From Mesostigma viride (Eukaryota; Streptophyta; Mesostigmatophyceae; Mesostigmatales; Mesostigmataceae): a DNA stretch of 62,000 nt. The position numbers and the translations under genes were made by a program. A model generated the notes under the pieces. The model was not told the origin of the DNA. It searched no databases and was given only the letters and a program-made list of their open reading frames with translations. Shown here piece after piece: positions 20,757-32,505 of this stretch. The stretch is taken from positions 1,325,001 through 1,387,000 of the forward strand of contig RPFO01000017.1 of assembly GCA_009746045.1 (NCBI GenBank). Direction: 5' to 3'. Every line of letters starts with the position of its first letter. The stretch's first letter is position 1.

Positions 20757-21277
20757 GCTCCCTCCCTCCCTCCCTCCCTCCCTCCCTCCCTCCCTCCCTC
20801 CCTCCCTCCCTCCCTCCCTCCTCCCTCCCTCCCTCCCTCCCTCCCTCCCTCCCTCCCTCCCTCCCTCCCTCCCTCCCTCCCTCCCTCCCTCCCTCCCTCC
20901 CTCCCTCCCTCCCTCCCCTCCCTCCTCCTCCCTCCCTCCCTCCTCCCTCCCTCCCTCCCTCCCTCCCTCCCTCCTCCTCCCTCCCTCCCTCCCTCCCTCC
21001 TCCCTCCCTCCCTCCCTCCCTCCTCCCTCCCTCCTCCCTCCCTCCCTCCCTCCCTCCCTCCCTCCTCCCTCCCTCCCTCCCTCCCTCCCTCCTCCCTCCC
21101 TCCCTCCCTCCCTCCCTCCTCCCTCCCTCCCTCCCTCCCTCCCTCCCTCCCTCCCTCCCTCCCTCCCTCCCTCCCTCCCTCCCTCCCTCCTCCCTCCCTC
21201 CCTCCCTCCCTCCCTCCCTCCCTCCCTCCCTCCCTCCCTCCCTCCCTCCCTCCCTCCCTTCCTCCCTCCCTCCCTCT
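20757..21277. repeat. 520-bp (CCCT)n / (GGGA)n microsatellite
   Basis: An almost pure CTCC tetranucleotide tract, interrupted about fifteen times by the loss of one C (CCTCCT). The minus strand is a long run of GGGA, which has G-quadruplex potential. Long open frames on both strands (RE-G-G and P-S-L repeats) are artefacts of the repeat. Confidence 0.97.
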
Positions 21278-21279
21278 CA

Positions 21280-22165
21280 CCCAAGTTTTCTTTTTGCGTG
21301 TACATTTGCATGCAAGTTAACAGAATAGGCAAAAAGAAAGAAGCATGTTTCGCCCATAGCTTGAGATTCCTTTGCATGCGTGCATGTGTGTGTGTGTGCA
21401 CGCGTGTTGGTCATTTCTAGGTTGATTTTTTGCCCTCCTTGCATGTCTGATTGTGTGGACACAGACAGCGGACATCTCAGCATTGGCCATCATCCGAGGT
21501 TCCAGTCCTGATTATTCATGCCGGCGTTGACTAGGCATGCGGGCCGACACTGCTACAAATCCGTGAGAGTCCAGCAATTGGTGGAGCTTGGAGCTATAAA
21601 CTGAAGAGCTAACTGACCAAACACCTGCCTTTATGTCGATCACGTTGCCCAGGCTTGTTAGCTATGGTGGCTTCATGTCATGTGTATTGTAGGTAGTAGT
21701 GTTTCATGTGCTAGCTGATGATCTAGGTTATACAGCTCTCCATGTTCTTATCCCTCCATATTTGGCCTTACCGCTCTACAGTCGGTGTGGGCTCCCCATG
21801 TTACCAAATTTGGTAAGCATAGTGGTTTGGGCCGTGGTACCTGCAACCCTGTCACTAGAAACTGAGTGGATAATGAAGCATGAGGTATGACTAATTGATT
21901 AATTGATTAATTGATTAACGTGATTATATTAATTAATGAATAAGTAAGCAAGTAATTAATTAGTGTATGAAGTAATGAATGTCCATACACGTACTACACG
22001 TAATGTATGAATGAATGTCACCTAGACTGCGTCACGGGTATGGAAAGGGGATGGGGCTACAGTTTGAGTGGATATGACTCACAAAATTATTGGGACAACA
22101 CAACCTGCTCTAGATATTTTGATTAATAAATTAAACTTGATCGACATAACCGCATCAATCACGCA
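21280..22165. other. no gene recognised; AT microsatellites
   Basis: A short (GT)n lies at 21386-21398, (TTGA)n/(TTAA)-rich sequence at 21890-21960, and otherwise unassigned sequence. Confidence 0.4.
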
Positions 22166-22169
22166 TTAA

Positions 22170-22345
22170 ATTAAATTATAACATGACTCCGTTGGGAGAT
22201 CGTGTAGCATGTATTCCCTTGCTTGATGGATGGGGGTCCAGGCGAAGCCGCGAAACCTAACTAAGCTATCTCTAAACTAATCTATAAAATCCTAGCTACT
22301 CTACTCAGCAAAGCGCCCCTGAAGTCCTCCTGGGGGGGGGGGCAA
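22170..22345 (-). mobile_element. LINE C-terminus and 3' tail, reverse orientation
   Basis: On the minus strand: GGGGCGCTTTGCTGAGTAG (ORF2 end), GATTAGTTTAGAGATAGC, CGCGGCTTCGCC, CATCCATCAAGCAAGGGA, the CTCCCAACGGAG hairpin and a TTATAATTTAATTTAAT tail. Confidence 0.7.
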
Positions 22346-22599
22346 TCACGAATGCACATGAGCATAAATCTCTGTGATCAGTGGGTGGTGGGGTATGGGT
22401 TGTGGGGTACGGGTCGGCAACACAGATTCAAGTAGGGGCAACATTTGTAATTTGCACGTAGCCATGCACGTGATGATTAATTAATTGATTCAGCTAGGTG
22501 TCATGTGTGCATGTTAGCACAGCATGCTCATGAGGTCACTAGCCAGCACATGTAATTTATTGTTTTGTTTAGTTATCAAGACCCATTATGTATATGCTC

Positions 22600-22880
22600 T
22601 TGCTTGGACTTCTATGCAGAACAAGAAGAGGTGGAAGAGGATTGTCCAGGCTCACACGCCAGCCCCTGTGGGCAAGCCCCCATCCCCCAAGAGGAAGGGG
22701 CACTTTGCTGAGTAGAGTAGCTAGGGTTTTCTAGATTAGATTAGTTAGCTTAGAGTTAGATTAGCTCGGTTTCGCGGCTTTGCCCACCTCCATCCATCCA
22801 GCAAGGAATATGTGCTACATGATATCCCAACGGAGTCATGTTATCAAGGAGACAACAAAATGTTATAATTTAATTTAATT
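22600..22880 (+). mobile_element. LINE C-terminus and 3' tail, forward orientation
   Basis: KKRWKRIVQAHTPAPVGK and a GHFAE stop (about 22715), followed by the same UTR, TATCCCAACGGAGT hairpin and TTTAATT tail. It is arranged back to back with the reverse copy at 22170-22345. Confidence 0.75.
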
Positions 22881-22899
22881 TAATTATGTATGCTCGAGT

Positions 22900-24600
22900 G
22901 ACGCATTCACTAAATTCACCTAGTTTCATCCCATGGCTGCAATGGTTGGGGGCGGTCACCGCATATTCATCAACAGGCTTTACAAAGGGTACGTATTGGT
23001 TTTCAATTATTTTTTTCACTTAGATTGCGTCACGCGGGCATAAGTCCTCAGTGGGACTTGGGAATAAAGGGGCCTACATGATGGCCACACATGAAGGATG
23101 TGCAACAAATACACTTGAGGGTGAGATGATGGGTGTACAATAGTCTTAGATGAGTGTAGAATAGTCTGAGCACAATGTAAACCCATAGCGATCATTTAGC
23201 GACCATGAGTGCGACCATGAGTGTGAGTCCACCCTGAATGCACCGATTCTTTACCAACAGCTACGGTATAACAATTGCCCCGAAATGGCTAGCAATATCA
23301 AGCGAAGCTACCTGACCGGTCCCAAACAGGCGTGGGGGTCATTGACACACACAAGCACTCGGCCGGGTCAATCCTGCACATGGCTACGGCCGGCATGTCG
23401 AACTTGTAACCAATTAGGCCTAAAAGGCTCAGCCTCACCATGGACCACCATGTCTAGGCGTGACATGTGGCAATAAAGTTGCATGCACATACTATAGAAG
23501 GCACATAAATGGTGTTCATCTCGTTGTATAATGGTCTACATTTTTGTATATACTGCCATCCTGGCATCACGGGCCGCATGTCCCAAAAGCCAATCGCGAG
23601 ATGTAGTAGCAATGTACACTATTTCAATCCACTAAATTATAGTTTAGTATTACCCTAACACATGTACGCACAAAGCATTACAACAAATGACACAACACTA
23701 CCATTATCACATGCGACACATTATGCTATATATGAAATCCTTCACTTTCACTCACGAGATATACAACCAAGTTGATATGCAGAAAGCCATATAGGAAAGG
23801 CACGCATTGTTACAGCGCTCTGTTGCCTTTCCCGACAATTTCATAAGATGCTTTCTTGGAAATTTACAGCGACGTATGTGCAGGCAAGGCATGGTAAGCA
23901 TAGAAGACGAGAGATGGAAGCAGGGTCGGGTTGTGTGTGTGTGTGGGGGGGGGGGGGGGGCATAAGGCAGGATGGTCGATCAGGAGGGGAGGGAAAAAGT
24001 GGGGCTGGTATGACCCAGCGCTTTCAGACGAGAAAACGCCCGTTCTCAGGTAAGCGTACATCCATTATGTCTTCCGTCATTAGTCGACCACGCCCAACGG
24101 GTTTCAGGAGGAGAAAAAAGCTTAGCTTGCTTTTATTGTGACTAGTAAAGACCAGGCTTGACAATACTCTTAAGCTTACAGGTATGAATCCCAGGGACGT
24201 AAAAGGTTCGTCGTCTTAACTTACCTTAGGACCTTACGACCAATTATACCTTGGGCAAACATCCAAATGCCTTTTGTAAGACCGGCGCGACCCATGCAAG
24301 GAGTAATAGCGGTATTAGGACGAGACCATAGCAACACTAGCTAAAGGCCTAAATATTAGAACACAACCGGCACTCAAGTCTGCACTACGTTTCCGTGGCC
24401 ATACTAATAAAGGGCGGGCTAGCTTGACTTCGCGTTCCCTAACAATGCACCCGGTAATTCCTTTTCTCAGAGAAATAATTCCTCAATGTGCTAGGTAGTC
24501 ACGGTGAAGTGCCATTAATGTGCTCAAGTCCCGTATGCCGGGCAGCATGCACGCCATCGGCCCTGTTTCCCGCGCTAATTCGTGTGCCGGCCCGGCGCGG
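22900..24600. other. no gene recognised
   Basis: Contains (GT)n plus poly-G at 23933-23960 and short unassigned frames. Nothing supports a gene. Confidence 0.4.
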
Positions 24601-24611
24601 CTTGTCTGGGC

Positions 24612-24687
24612 GCGTCGGATTTTAGTGCGGTATTGGCCCGGACCCCCGCACTCGCCCCCGCACAAGAGTTTTCTTCATCCTGGCCCG
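24612..24687 (-). repeat. dispersed repeat shared with 19381-19455
   Basis: The reverse complement reads GAAGCTCCTATTCGGGCCAG, then GATGAAGAAAACTCTTG, then GCGGGGGCGAGTGCGG, matching the other copy with about one difference. Similarity stops abruptly at both ends. Confidence 0.6.
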
Positions 24688-24951
24688 AATAGGAGCTTCC
24701 TCACCTGCTGGCTGATGGCCTGGTGATCCCAGAAACCCGCGTCAGGCTCGCAGATGACCGGGGAACGACCGGGGCTGGGGAGCCGGGAGAGGAGAATGAT
24801 GCCATGGCCATGACAGTGATACCACTAAAATGGCCGGAATTCGAAGAAGTCAATAATAGTATTCGGTTAGTAACTGATGATGCAACCGTACACGTCAATA
24901 CTTACCTTTGTTTACGGTAATAACTATACTAGACTAAAGTCATCCATATAT

Positions 24952-25022
24952 GTACAGTAATTCCCGCGTTAAGTCACGATCGCCGCCAAATTCTGGGCGT
25001 CGTAACTTAACCCTTGCATGGT
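24952..25022. repeat. hairpin repeat, GCGTTAAG family (copy 1)
   Basis: ACAGTAATTCCCGCGTTAAG...CGTAACTTAACCC has weakly paired arms; it is the most diverged member. Confidence 0.5.
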
Positions 25023-25204
25023 ACTGAGTCCGTTTTCGTGGCTCCAGTTGAAGTCCTACCACTCTAACGGACTGAGTTTGTGGCAGAACCAGGCGCCGCG
25101 CCAAAAATAATTTAACGGTCAAACCTGGGGGGATCGATAGATCTAGACGTACTCTATGCCTGGCACTATTCAGACCGTACTTTGGACAACTGGCCTGGGA
25201 GATA

Positions 25205-25385
25205 TACAGTCATTCCCGCGTTAAGTTGCGATCGCCCCCTAAAACTTGGCGCCGCAACTTAACGCGGGAACGCAACTTAACGGTAGAATTAGGCTAGCAG
25301 CCCACCACCTCCTCCTCTGACAGACTTCTATACGGCATTCGACAGCTCTCGTCAAGCCCGATCCAGCTGCAGCGTCAAAGCCGGC
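25205..25385. repeat. hairpin repeat (copy 2) plus shared flank
   Basis: ACAGTCATTCCCGCGTTAAG, TTGCGATCGCCCCC, then the inverse CGCAACTTAACGCGGGAA and a second CGCAACTTAACGG. The flank GTAGAATTAGGCTAGCAGCC...CGACAGCTCTCGTCAA recurs at 27890-27945 and 29888-29945, where it is split by a 1.9-kb insertion. Confidence 0.7.
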
Positions 25386-25759
25386 CTAAGTCCATTTTCC
25401 AGGCCAGATATTGTGGACAAACTGAAAGGCGGGCTGCAAAACACGCCGTGGGCAGCCACGCAGTGCCTGCGTTTTATAACACAAATGTGTGTTTAACCCT
25501 CCGACTTCGGCTCTTTTTTTGGTGGGTTACTTAATTGCCAGCCGGCTTCACGTTTGACTGTGACAAAACATGGGAACAGTCGTGAGGGAAGCTTCATTTA
25601 CTGTCAATGGCCTGCATGTAAACAATAATAACAGCCGCATGGCGGGAGGCCACAGGCAGCGAGACTGCCTGTGGCCTCAACAACCTTGTTTGCCCTTCTG
25701 CGGTGCATTCGGCATGACTATGGTCAAGTTCGGCATGACTATAGTGGTGGTAATTCCAG

Positions 25760-25960
25760 GTTGGATGGGTGGTGTGGAGGAAGCCGCGTAATCGAACTAA
25801 CCTAACTCCGTCTAAGCTATATCTAGTGATCTAGAAATGCCTGGAATATGTGCTACATGATCTCCCAACGGAGACATGTTATGATTCAATTTAATTTAAT
25901 TTAATTTAATTTAATTTAATTTAATTTAATTTAATTTAATTTAATTTAATTTTTAATGGT
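25760..25960. mobile_element. two LINE tails in inverted arrangement with (TTTAA)n
   Basis: 25760-25835 is a LINE UTR on the minus strand (GAAGCCGCGTAATCGAACTAA...). 25840-25960 is a forward tail with CATGATCTCCCAACGGAGAC and a pure (TTTAA)n run to about 25951. Confidence 0.7.
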
Positions 25961-26222
25961 GGTAATTTCTGGCAACTGACGGAGATGTCTCAATTACAGA
26001 TGACCATGCATGGTCGTGGATTCTTATGTACCGCAGCCCGCAGGCTGCAAAACTGGATTCAGTTGTAAGGTTGCATTCGCGCTTTTCACCTAAGCCAGCA
26101 GGCGGGGAAATTTGCGCGCCAGTGGGGCCTGCGTATTTTGCCCCCTAAAATCACGTAGCGGGTCCGGACTTGGCAAAAAATGGCCTCCTGCGCGGCCAAA
26201 AATGGCCTGACACCTACAAATT

Positions 26223-26350
26223 GAGTCATTACCGCGTTAAGTTGCGATGGCCTCCATGCTTAAGTTGCGGTCGCCCCCCAAACTTCGGCGCCGCAACTTA
26301 ACGCGGGAACGCAACCTTAAGAAACGCAACTTAACGCGGGAATGACTGTA
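26223..26350. repeat. hairpin repeat (copy 3)
   Basis: GAGTCATTACCGCGTTAAGT ... CGCAACTTAACGCGGGAATG then ACTGTACTC. Several internal half-arms repeat, giving a multi-branched foldback of about 128 bp. Confidence 0.7.
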
Positions 26351-26359
26351 CTCAATCAA

Positions 26360-27620
26360 AGTTGGGGGGGTACCATGGTCAAACGGGACCGACGTGAGTG
26401 AAAATAATTTACGTCCGCGGCTATGGCGGTGCAGGCAAATGACTGGTACGAGAGCATGGCTTGGAATTTCGAACTCAAAATTTGTAGTCATTATCCTTGA
26501 TTGTTAGAAAGGTTATATCTCTGGCCGTGAAGCGTCTGGATGTGCGCAAGTATGTCTCTAGGTTCTAATCGGTGCAGCAGATCCTGTCAGCGGCCAGGCG
26601 GTGACAGTGCGTATGCTACCTGTTGTTCGGAAGCAAACGTCCATATATTTGCGCGTGGATAAACTTGTTACGTTATTCTTGACATGTTTTATTAGCGATG
26701 ACGGCCAGGAAAGGTTCGAGGCTGTGTCCGTGAGGTGGGAGTGATGGCTCCCGCACAGCAGGTAATCTGCAGTTTCGACCTGGTACGTATTAACATGTTA
26801 GCGTTTATACATTACAGTACCAAGTCGTCCTATCGTTTATAAACTAGTTGTAGACATGTAATCGATGGTTTTTGCTTGTCGTTTTGTTGCTTTAGTGCTT
26901 GTACGCGTTCGCTTGTGATGGTTGGGGAATACCACTATGTCACGCAGATTTTGGACCAGATTTGATTGCTATTAGCTGAGGCTTCAACGAAACCAGTGAA
27001 GTAGCGTTTGGTATTGTCTCAAAACATGGTGGGCTTGATAACGGGATGCTTTTCCCTGCACAGACATAGCGAGACAAGTGGTTTTCTGGCCAGCTCTAGG
27101 CATTGCTTCTTGGTTTGCTGGCCCAAGTTATCCTTCTGCTTGTGCGTCCATAGTGCATGCAAGAAACATGAATGGCCGGGGCCTGCTTGCATGGAAGCAT
27201 AACCAGGTTAGTTCTTTTGTTTTTTCTATCATTGCCAATCATTGGAATTGCTTTATAGTGTGTTGGATGCATTGATAATGTAGCTCCTTGTGAACCCCTT
27301 CTACGCTTGGTTTTGGGCCTTGGCACAAGCTTTATACTTGTTGTACAGCATGCTGTTGTGATTTTTAAGCTGGAAATGTGTTTGGGAATCCATGTGTGGC
27401 CATCTATGATGTTTTGTACCACGTTGGAATTGAATGCCCATACGGTAGTGCTAGCAAAACACCCCAAAATAACTGCACCCGTTATAACGGTCTGAGCTAT
27501 TTTGGGCTGTATGCTAGCTAGCCTGTGCAGTTCTATGGCATGTCATGTTGTGAATGCATCTATGGCATGCCTGTGATTATCTTTAACTCCCCTCAAAGGG
27601 CCAGGGTCATCAGATTTTGA
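26360..27620. other. no gene recognised
   Basis: A short frame from the ATG at about 26744 (MAPAQQVICSFDL) ends at a GTACGT donor-like site and could be a small exon, but no matching downstream exon could be defended. The rest is AT-rich and unassigned. Confidence 0.3.
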
Positions 27621-27624
27621 GAAA

Positions 27625-27745
27625 TGGTCCATATTGCATTATATATCTCTTGAACCCCATCTGCACCGTACCCCCTTGGGGGGGGTGCTATTTATTGCAG
27701 CTGTGGGGCATAGATATGTGACCAATGACATGACCCCAAAGTTAT
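27625..27745. repeat. dispersed repeat shared (inverted) with 10060-10195
   Basis: CATATTGCATTATATATCTC, GGGGGTGCTATTTATTGCAG and GACCAATGACATGACCCC occur in reverse order inside the TTAA-flanked element. Confidence 0.6.
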
Positions 27746-27945
27746 TTGATATAAAAGCATCCTTGGTTCCAAGGGTGGGCCAGAAAATGTTATTTGGCTA
27801 GATACTCTCATACTTACTAAGATACCCATACTCAGTCCGTTCTGGTGGTTCCAGTTGACACCATTTAAGGGTTAAAGAGGGAAGGTAATTCAACGGTAGA
27901 ATTAGGCTAGCAGCCCACCCCCTCCTCTGATGGACTTCTACTGTC

Positions 27946-29886
27946 ATTCACGCCTTAAGTTGGGTTCGATGATTTTGAGGCGTCAACCCAACTTAAGGCG
28001 TGAACCCAACTTGAGGCGTGAATGATCATACTAAATTCTACTAGTTTGAACTAAAGGTACTTAAACATACTATTCCGAACTACTTTGAACTTGGAATGCC
28101 GAAACCCTATTTGACCCCGCCAACTAAAGGCGTGAACACAGCTTAACCCCTAAATGGTCTTGCTGCCGATTTTCCGCCAAAAAGTGACTTACAGCCGATT
28201 TGTCGGCACCTACTCGGGGGACCAGTTTGCGAGAATACTATTGGGAATTAGGAAACGTTTAGCTGAGAAGAATGAAAGTTTATAAGTTTCTCCAGAACAT
28301 GATACTAGGGTTTGCTATATTTTGACCAAGTTTAACAGGTGTTCCAGACCGTCAAAGTACAAGGGGTCAGGGTACTTTTTCACGTACAACGTGCATTCCG
28401 GAAAACGACGACCTGGCCATGGCGGCTTGCGCCCACGCATGGCATTTACGTTTGCGTTCGAATTTTCTGGCCAAACTTAGGATATTGATTTTATACGTCC
28501 TAAAGATCATACAGGCCAATTTTTGGTTCGCGGGAATGCCATTTGATAGGTGTCGGCAGCGTTCTTGCTGGAAAAAACTGCGATCAGGCCGGACGATAGA
28601 AACGTTGACAGCAATACCTTTCCGGCGTATTTTAAAGGATATATCGGTTTCTTTGTACTTTTTATGATACATATTAGTCGTAAACGTGCAAGGGTGGCCA
28701 GAAATCGCCGAATCCAGCGACCATGCTGCACAACTTTGGTGTGCCGAAATGCGCCATTTTGCGGCCACCGCCTGGGCCAAGGTAACGCCATCCATGCCTG
28801 GTAAAGCTTAAGCATCGTTTTCCTATCGATGTTTGACGTTTATATATACGTTCTAGCTTGTGTAGCACATTCTTTTTGCATTATTCATGCTCTTTCTTGA
28901 CCCTGGCCTGGCCCCTTTCTAAAACACCCTTCTTAGATGCTTCCCTCAGTCAGTTGACCTGCCACAGGGTGATGGTGATAAGTTTTAGAGGCTGTATGGG
29001 TTTGAATACCTCCATATATGTTTGTTATACATTTCCCACACACATATTGCATGAGTGTGAGGCAGTTGGCTGGTCTCTGTGGCATCATCAAGCATGTAAC
29101 CGGTGAGTAGAAGCTTCCCATTGTCAGCATGTGCCACCAGGTGTGCTGGCCATCACCTGGAAAGCCATAGCAGCTTAGGCCTAGTTTATCCTTGCTAGGG
29201 CAGGCTGAAATAGGCTTAAAATCACTAGTTTGTTGGTGGCTGCCTCCTAGAATGCATGCCTTGCGTAGGGTATCCGTACCACATTACCTACGTGCATGGA
29301 CAAGGTGGCACCTGCACATAGGTGCCATGTAAGGGCAGTGTGATGATGCAGTTATGTTTCCCCATCATTGTGGAAGGGAAATGTATTGTTTGGCATGGTT
29401 GGGGGCCATATTAGTAGGTATTAGTAGGTAGTATGCCCACTCCTACCCCCTTGGTTGCTTTTTACCAACGGTACCCCTATGGGCTGTACTGGGTGTAACT
29501 GCTGGTATACCCACCCAAATGATGACCCCAATGGCTCAAACTGTTCAGCAACTAATTGTTTATCATCCCTGAAGTGGTAGGTGCCTAGCTCTTACAACAT
29601 AATTCAAAATGCACATTCTACCAAAAATGAAAACGCTCGTCTTGACCCCCCTGACTTTGACGGCAGTTATACATGGCCTACGATGAATATATGTGAGGTT
29701 GTGATATATCATGGCTTAGGGCAACTCATGGACATGCTTGCCCCCCAAGGACAGCCATTGGATATTGCTAGGTTGTACAGGGGCTGATTTACAAAATAGG
29801 TGAGTTACTGCCGATTTATCGGCAGCATTTCCGCCCATTTAGGGGTTAAGCCAACCCAACTTAAGGGCGTGAATGCTTGTACAGCG
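27946..29886. mobile_element. probable non-autonomous DNA transposon with foldback ends
   Basis: The sequence before 27946 and after 29886 together match the uninterrupted copy at 25286-25385, which shows an insertion of ~1.94 kb. The left end begins CTGTCATTCACGCCTTAAG and the right end, reversed, CTGTACAAGCATTCACGCCC. Further in, both ends share CTTAACCCCTAAATGG and GCTGCCGAT (28140 and, reversed, ~29845). The left end carries an extra full hairpin (27946-28030). No transposase is recognised; the 142-codon frame 28367-28795 (minus) has no known motif. Target duplication is unclear, possibly TA. Confidence 0.55.
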
Positions 29887-30201
29887 GTACTGTTCGACAG
29901 CTCTCGTCAAACCCGATTCAGTTGCAGCATCAAGGGCGCTCAAAGTACGGGATTTCGTACAATTTCTGGATGCGGCGAGGCTGGGCGCTGCGGGATGCTC
30001 GGCCGGTGACTATAGGCTGATAGCGAGGATGCGCAACTGCGACTTTGCTAGTTCACCTCAGTCATTCAGCCTGAGATCCGGCTGGGCAGTTTTTTTCCGG
30101 TGAAATGGGTGTTAGTTTATTTCCATATAACAGTTAAGGTGACCCAGGTATGCCAAAAAAAGCCTGAAATGCCTAGTTGTGCCTAAATTGGGGTGCCCGC
30201 A

Positions 30202-32505
30202 TTAATAAGGCGCGCCCTGCGACCAAGGTAGCCAGTGTACTGTAGATATATCGTCATCCGGCATAAGTGTAAAGACCTGGTTCATGCCCATGAGTGCATG
30301 GAAGACTTCCAGTGGGCTGGGGGTGTCATTGTTAGGGCCTGGGTCCCATACTTTGTGTTGTTCCGTCGCCAGGAGCCAGTAACGACGCATAGCCAGGTTC
30401 CAAGAGGAGATAAACCGGCGGACCACGGCACCTCTCGTGTACGCGGCACGTAACGTGAATACGGTCTCGTTGCGAACTTGCCATATGGTGTGAAGCATCG
30501 TCGTGCGTAGCCATATCCATGCCATCTGGTTGGCTGTGAGGCTCGCGTCCCGAAATCCCGTGATGCCGAAAATAACCGTAGATAGTGTGACGGTGGTGGG
30601 GGGAGCTGTAATAGCCATCCACTTGGCCCATATACCTAGCAGCCATTGCCAAACCCCTGCGAGTTGGCAGTCCAGAAATCTGTGCTCAATTGTTTCATCT
30701 GGAAAGTTGCATAAGCACGCCGCCGCGTGGGAGTACCGGTGGTGCAGTTGGGAATTGACCCCGATGGCCCGATGCATAAGCAGGTGCTGGACGTCGGTGG
30801 CCCGCTTGTCAACCAATGGGTGATCAACTGCCAAGGTAATGTTCTTGATCCAGGTGTAGCCCGGCCACTCGGGGTGCCAGCGCAGGCGACCCGGGTGCAT
30901 CCTATGATTTTTATGTAGAAGTAGCCGGTATCCCCAGTCTGCCGTGTACTCGAAAAGGCACTTCGTCATTGGGTGCCGCCAGATGTGAGGACCCACCCAA
31001 ATTCTAGCGGATCTAGAGCAAGCGTGTCCAGGCGCCCCTTGCCAACATGTAGCCATGTGGTGTCGCGTATCACTGTGGTGGGGTCCAGGGGTAACATGCA
31101 CGCCTGTGACAGTGACCACGGGACCACTCGAATGCGGTGACATTGACATGCTGGAATGTAGGCGTACGATGTAATCAATTTGCCGAGAAGTCCTTGACCG
31201 TCTGGTGTCTCCTGGAGCAATTGTATGGTAACGCACGTCGACGCGACCGCAACGATGCAGCCCTTATGTACGGACGTGTCGCGATCCGGGTAATAGCTCA
31301 CCCATTCCCCGATTTGTAGGGGTTTGCGCGGGGTTGTCATGAGGGTATGCCATCCTGTGGGAATCGCTTGTAGAAGGTTGTCCCAAGCTGGTCGGCTGGG
31401 CATGTTTGCGATCCACGTGCTGATTTCCGTGTATGTCAGAAGGCGATATCGGTCACCGTCAGCCGCGTATAAATCGATGATTCGCGTAACCGGCGGGGTG
31501 GCCGTCAAAAAGCCCGGTCATATGATGGGTTGCGGCCGCTTAAAACACCAAACACATTATGCTCACTATCGCGCAGCAAATCATTGAAATATAATGGTTG
31601 GCGTGCCACCTCTTCCCTCGTGGTAGGGTGAGCAATTCTGTCCGGTTTTAGGTAATTCTTATAACCTTTCCACATACGTGCCCAGTACCATGGTAAGCCT
31701 TTGTACGAAGTGAGCGCACATGTAAGTATTGCTGCCCCCAAGTGCCATGATGTACCATTGGTGTGGGTATAGGTTGTGGCGAAAGCTTCTTGTGCCAACA
31801 TACAACCAGGGTGTGCGTTTACGCCTATGAAAGCGGTTAAGATCTGTTTGGTGTACACTGACCATAAACGCCACTCCATATTATGTAAGCCCAAGCCTCC
31901 TTGAACCCATGGCATATAGGACATGTCCCGATCGATCCATCCCGGCACCGTGTGTGTTATGATACCCTGCTGTTTCCAAACAAAATTGCTGCCGATTCGT
32001 TGGATGATCTTGGTGGTGTACTCGTTAGGTGGGTGACCTTGGCAGTAGTAGAGCACTTTGGAGAATAACATTTGGTTGGTGAGGAGGACCCTGCCCCGTA
32101 GGCTGAGACGGGGAACCGCTGCCCATCTTGATGCCGCTTGGAGCATGCCTGTGAGTTTGCCACTGTGTGTTGTGTTGTCATACAAAAAGGTGGGGTGTTC
32201 AGCAAGACGTCCATCCATAGTGCAGCCGATAGGGCAGTTGTGTAATAGGTGGTGACCGTCTGGCTGGACCCATGTCACAGGCAGATTAGGGAGTGATAAG
32301 CGGGGGGAGGATCCTCTCCCGATGTGCAGCCCCGTGGACTTTTGCACGTTACACCGCTGTTGAGAGGCCATAGAGTATGTCGTGATATTCTCCATGATAG
32401 CATGCACATCGGTAGTGGAGGTATACAGACATTAGTGGTGTCATCAACATAAGCAGTTTGGAACAAACCTCGCGGTTTACCTTGGATGGGGAAGCCCCTG
32501 ATCAG
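30202..32505 (-). pseudogene. LINE ORF2 3' part: RT YVDD, thumb and zinc-binding domain
   Basis: It resumes after the insertion with GLPIQGKPRGLFQTAYVDDT (the catalytic Y-V-D-D), then SWRISRHTL; a frame change leads into 32407-31505 (NVQKSTGLHIG, RGRVLLTNQMLFSKVLYYCQ) and a second into 31508-30966. At ~31010 it moves into 31030-30202. The C-terminus has CNFPDETIEHRFLDC, the C-x-E-T-x-x-H-x-x-x-x-C pattern of the zf-RVT domain seen in L1-clade LINEs, and ends at 30202. The frame changes make this copy inactive. Confidence 0.8.

Noticed and set aside
20721-21401. Long open frames (up to 226 codons) on both strands in the CCCT tract
   Set aside because: They are translations of a tetranucleotide repeat in every frame; no gene evidence.
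24483-24920. Possible host exons (60-68 codons)
   Set aside because: No consistent splice chain could be made, and part of the region is a dispersed repeat.
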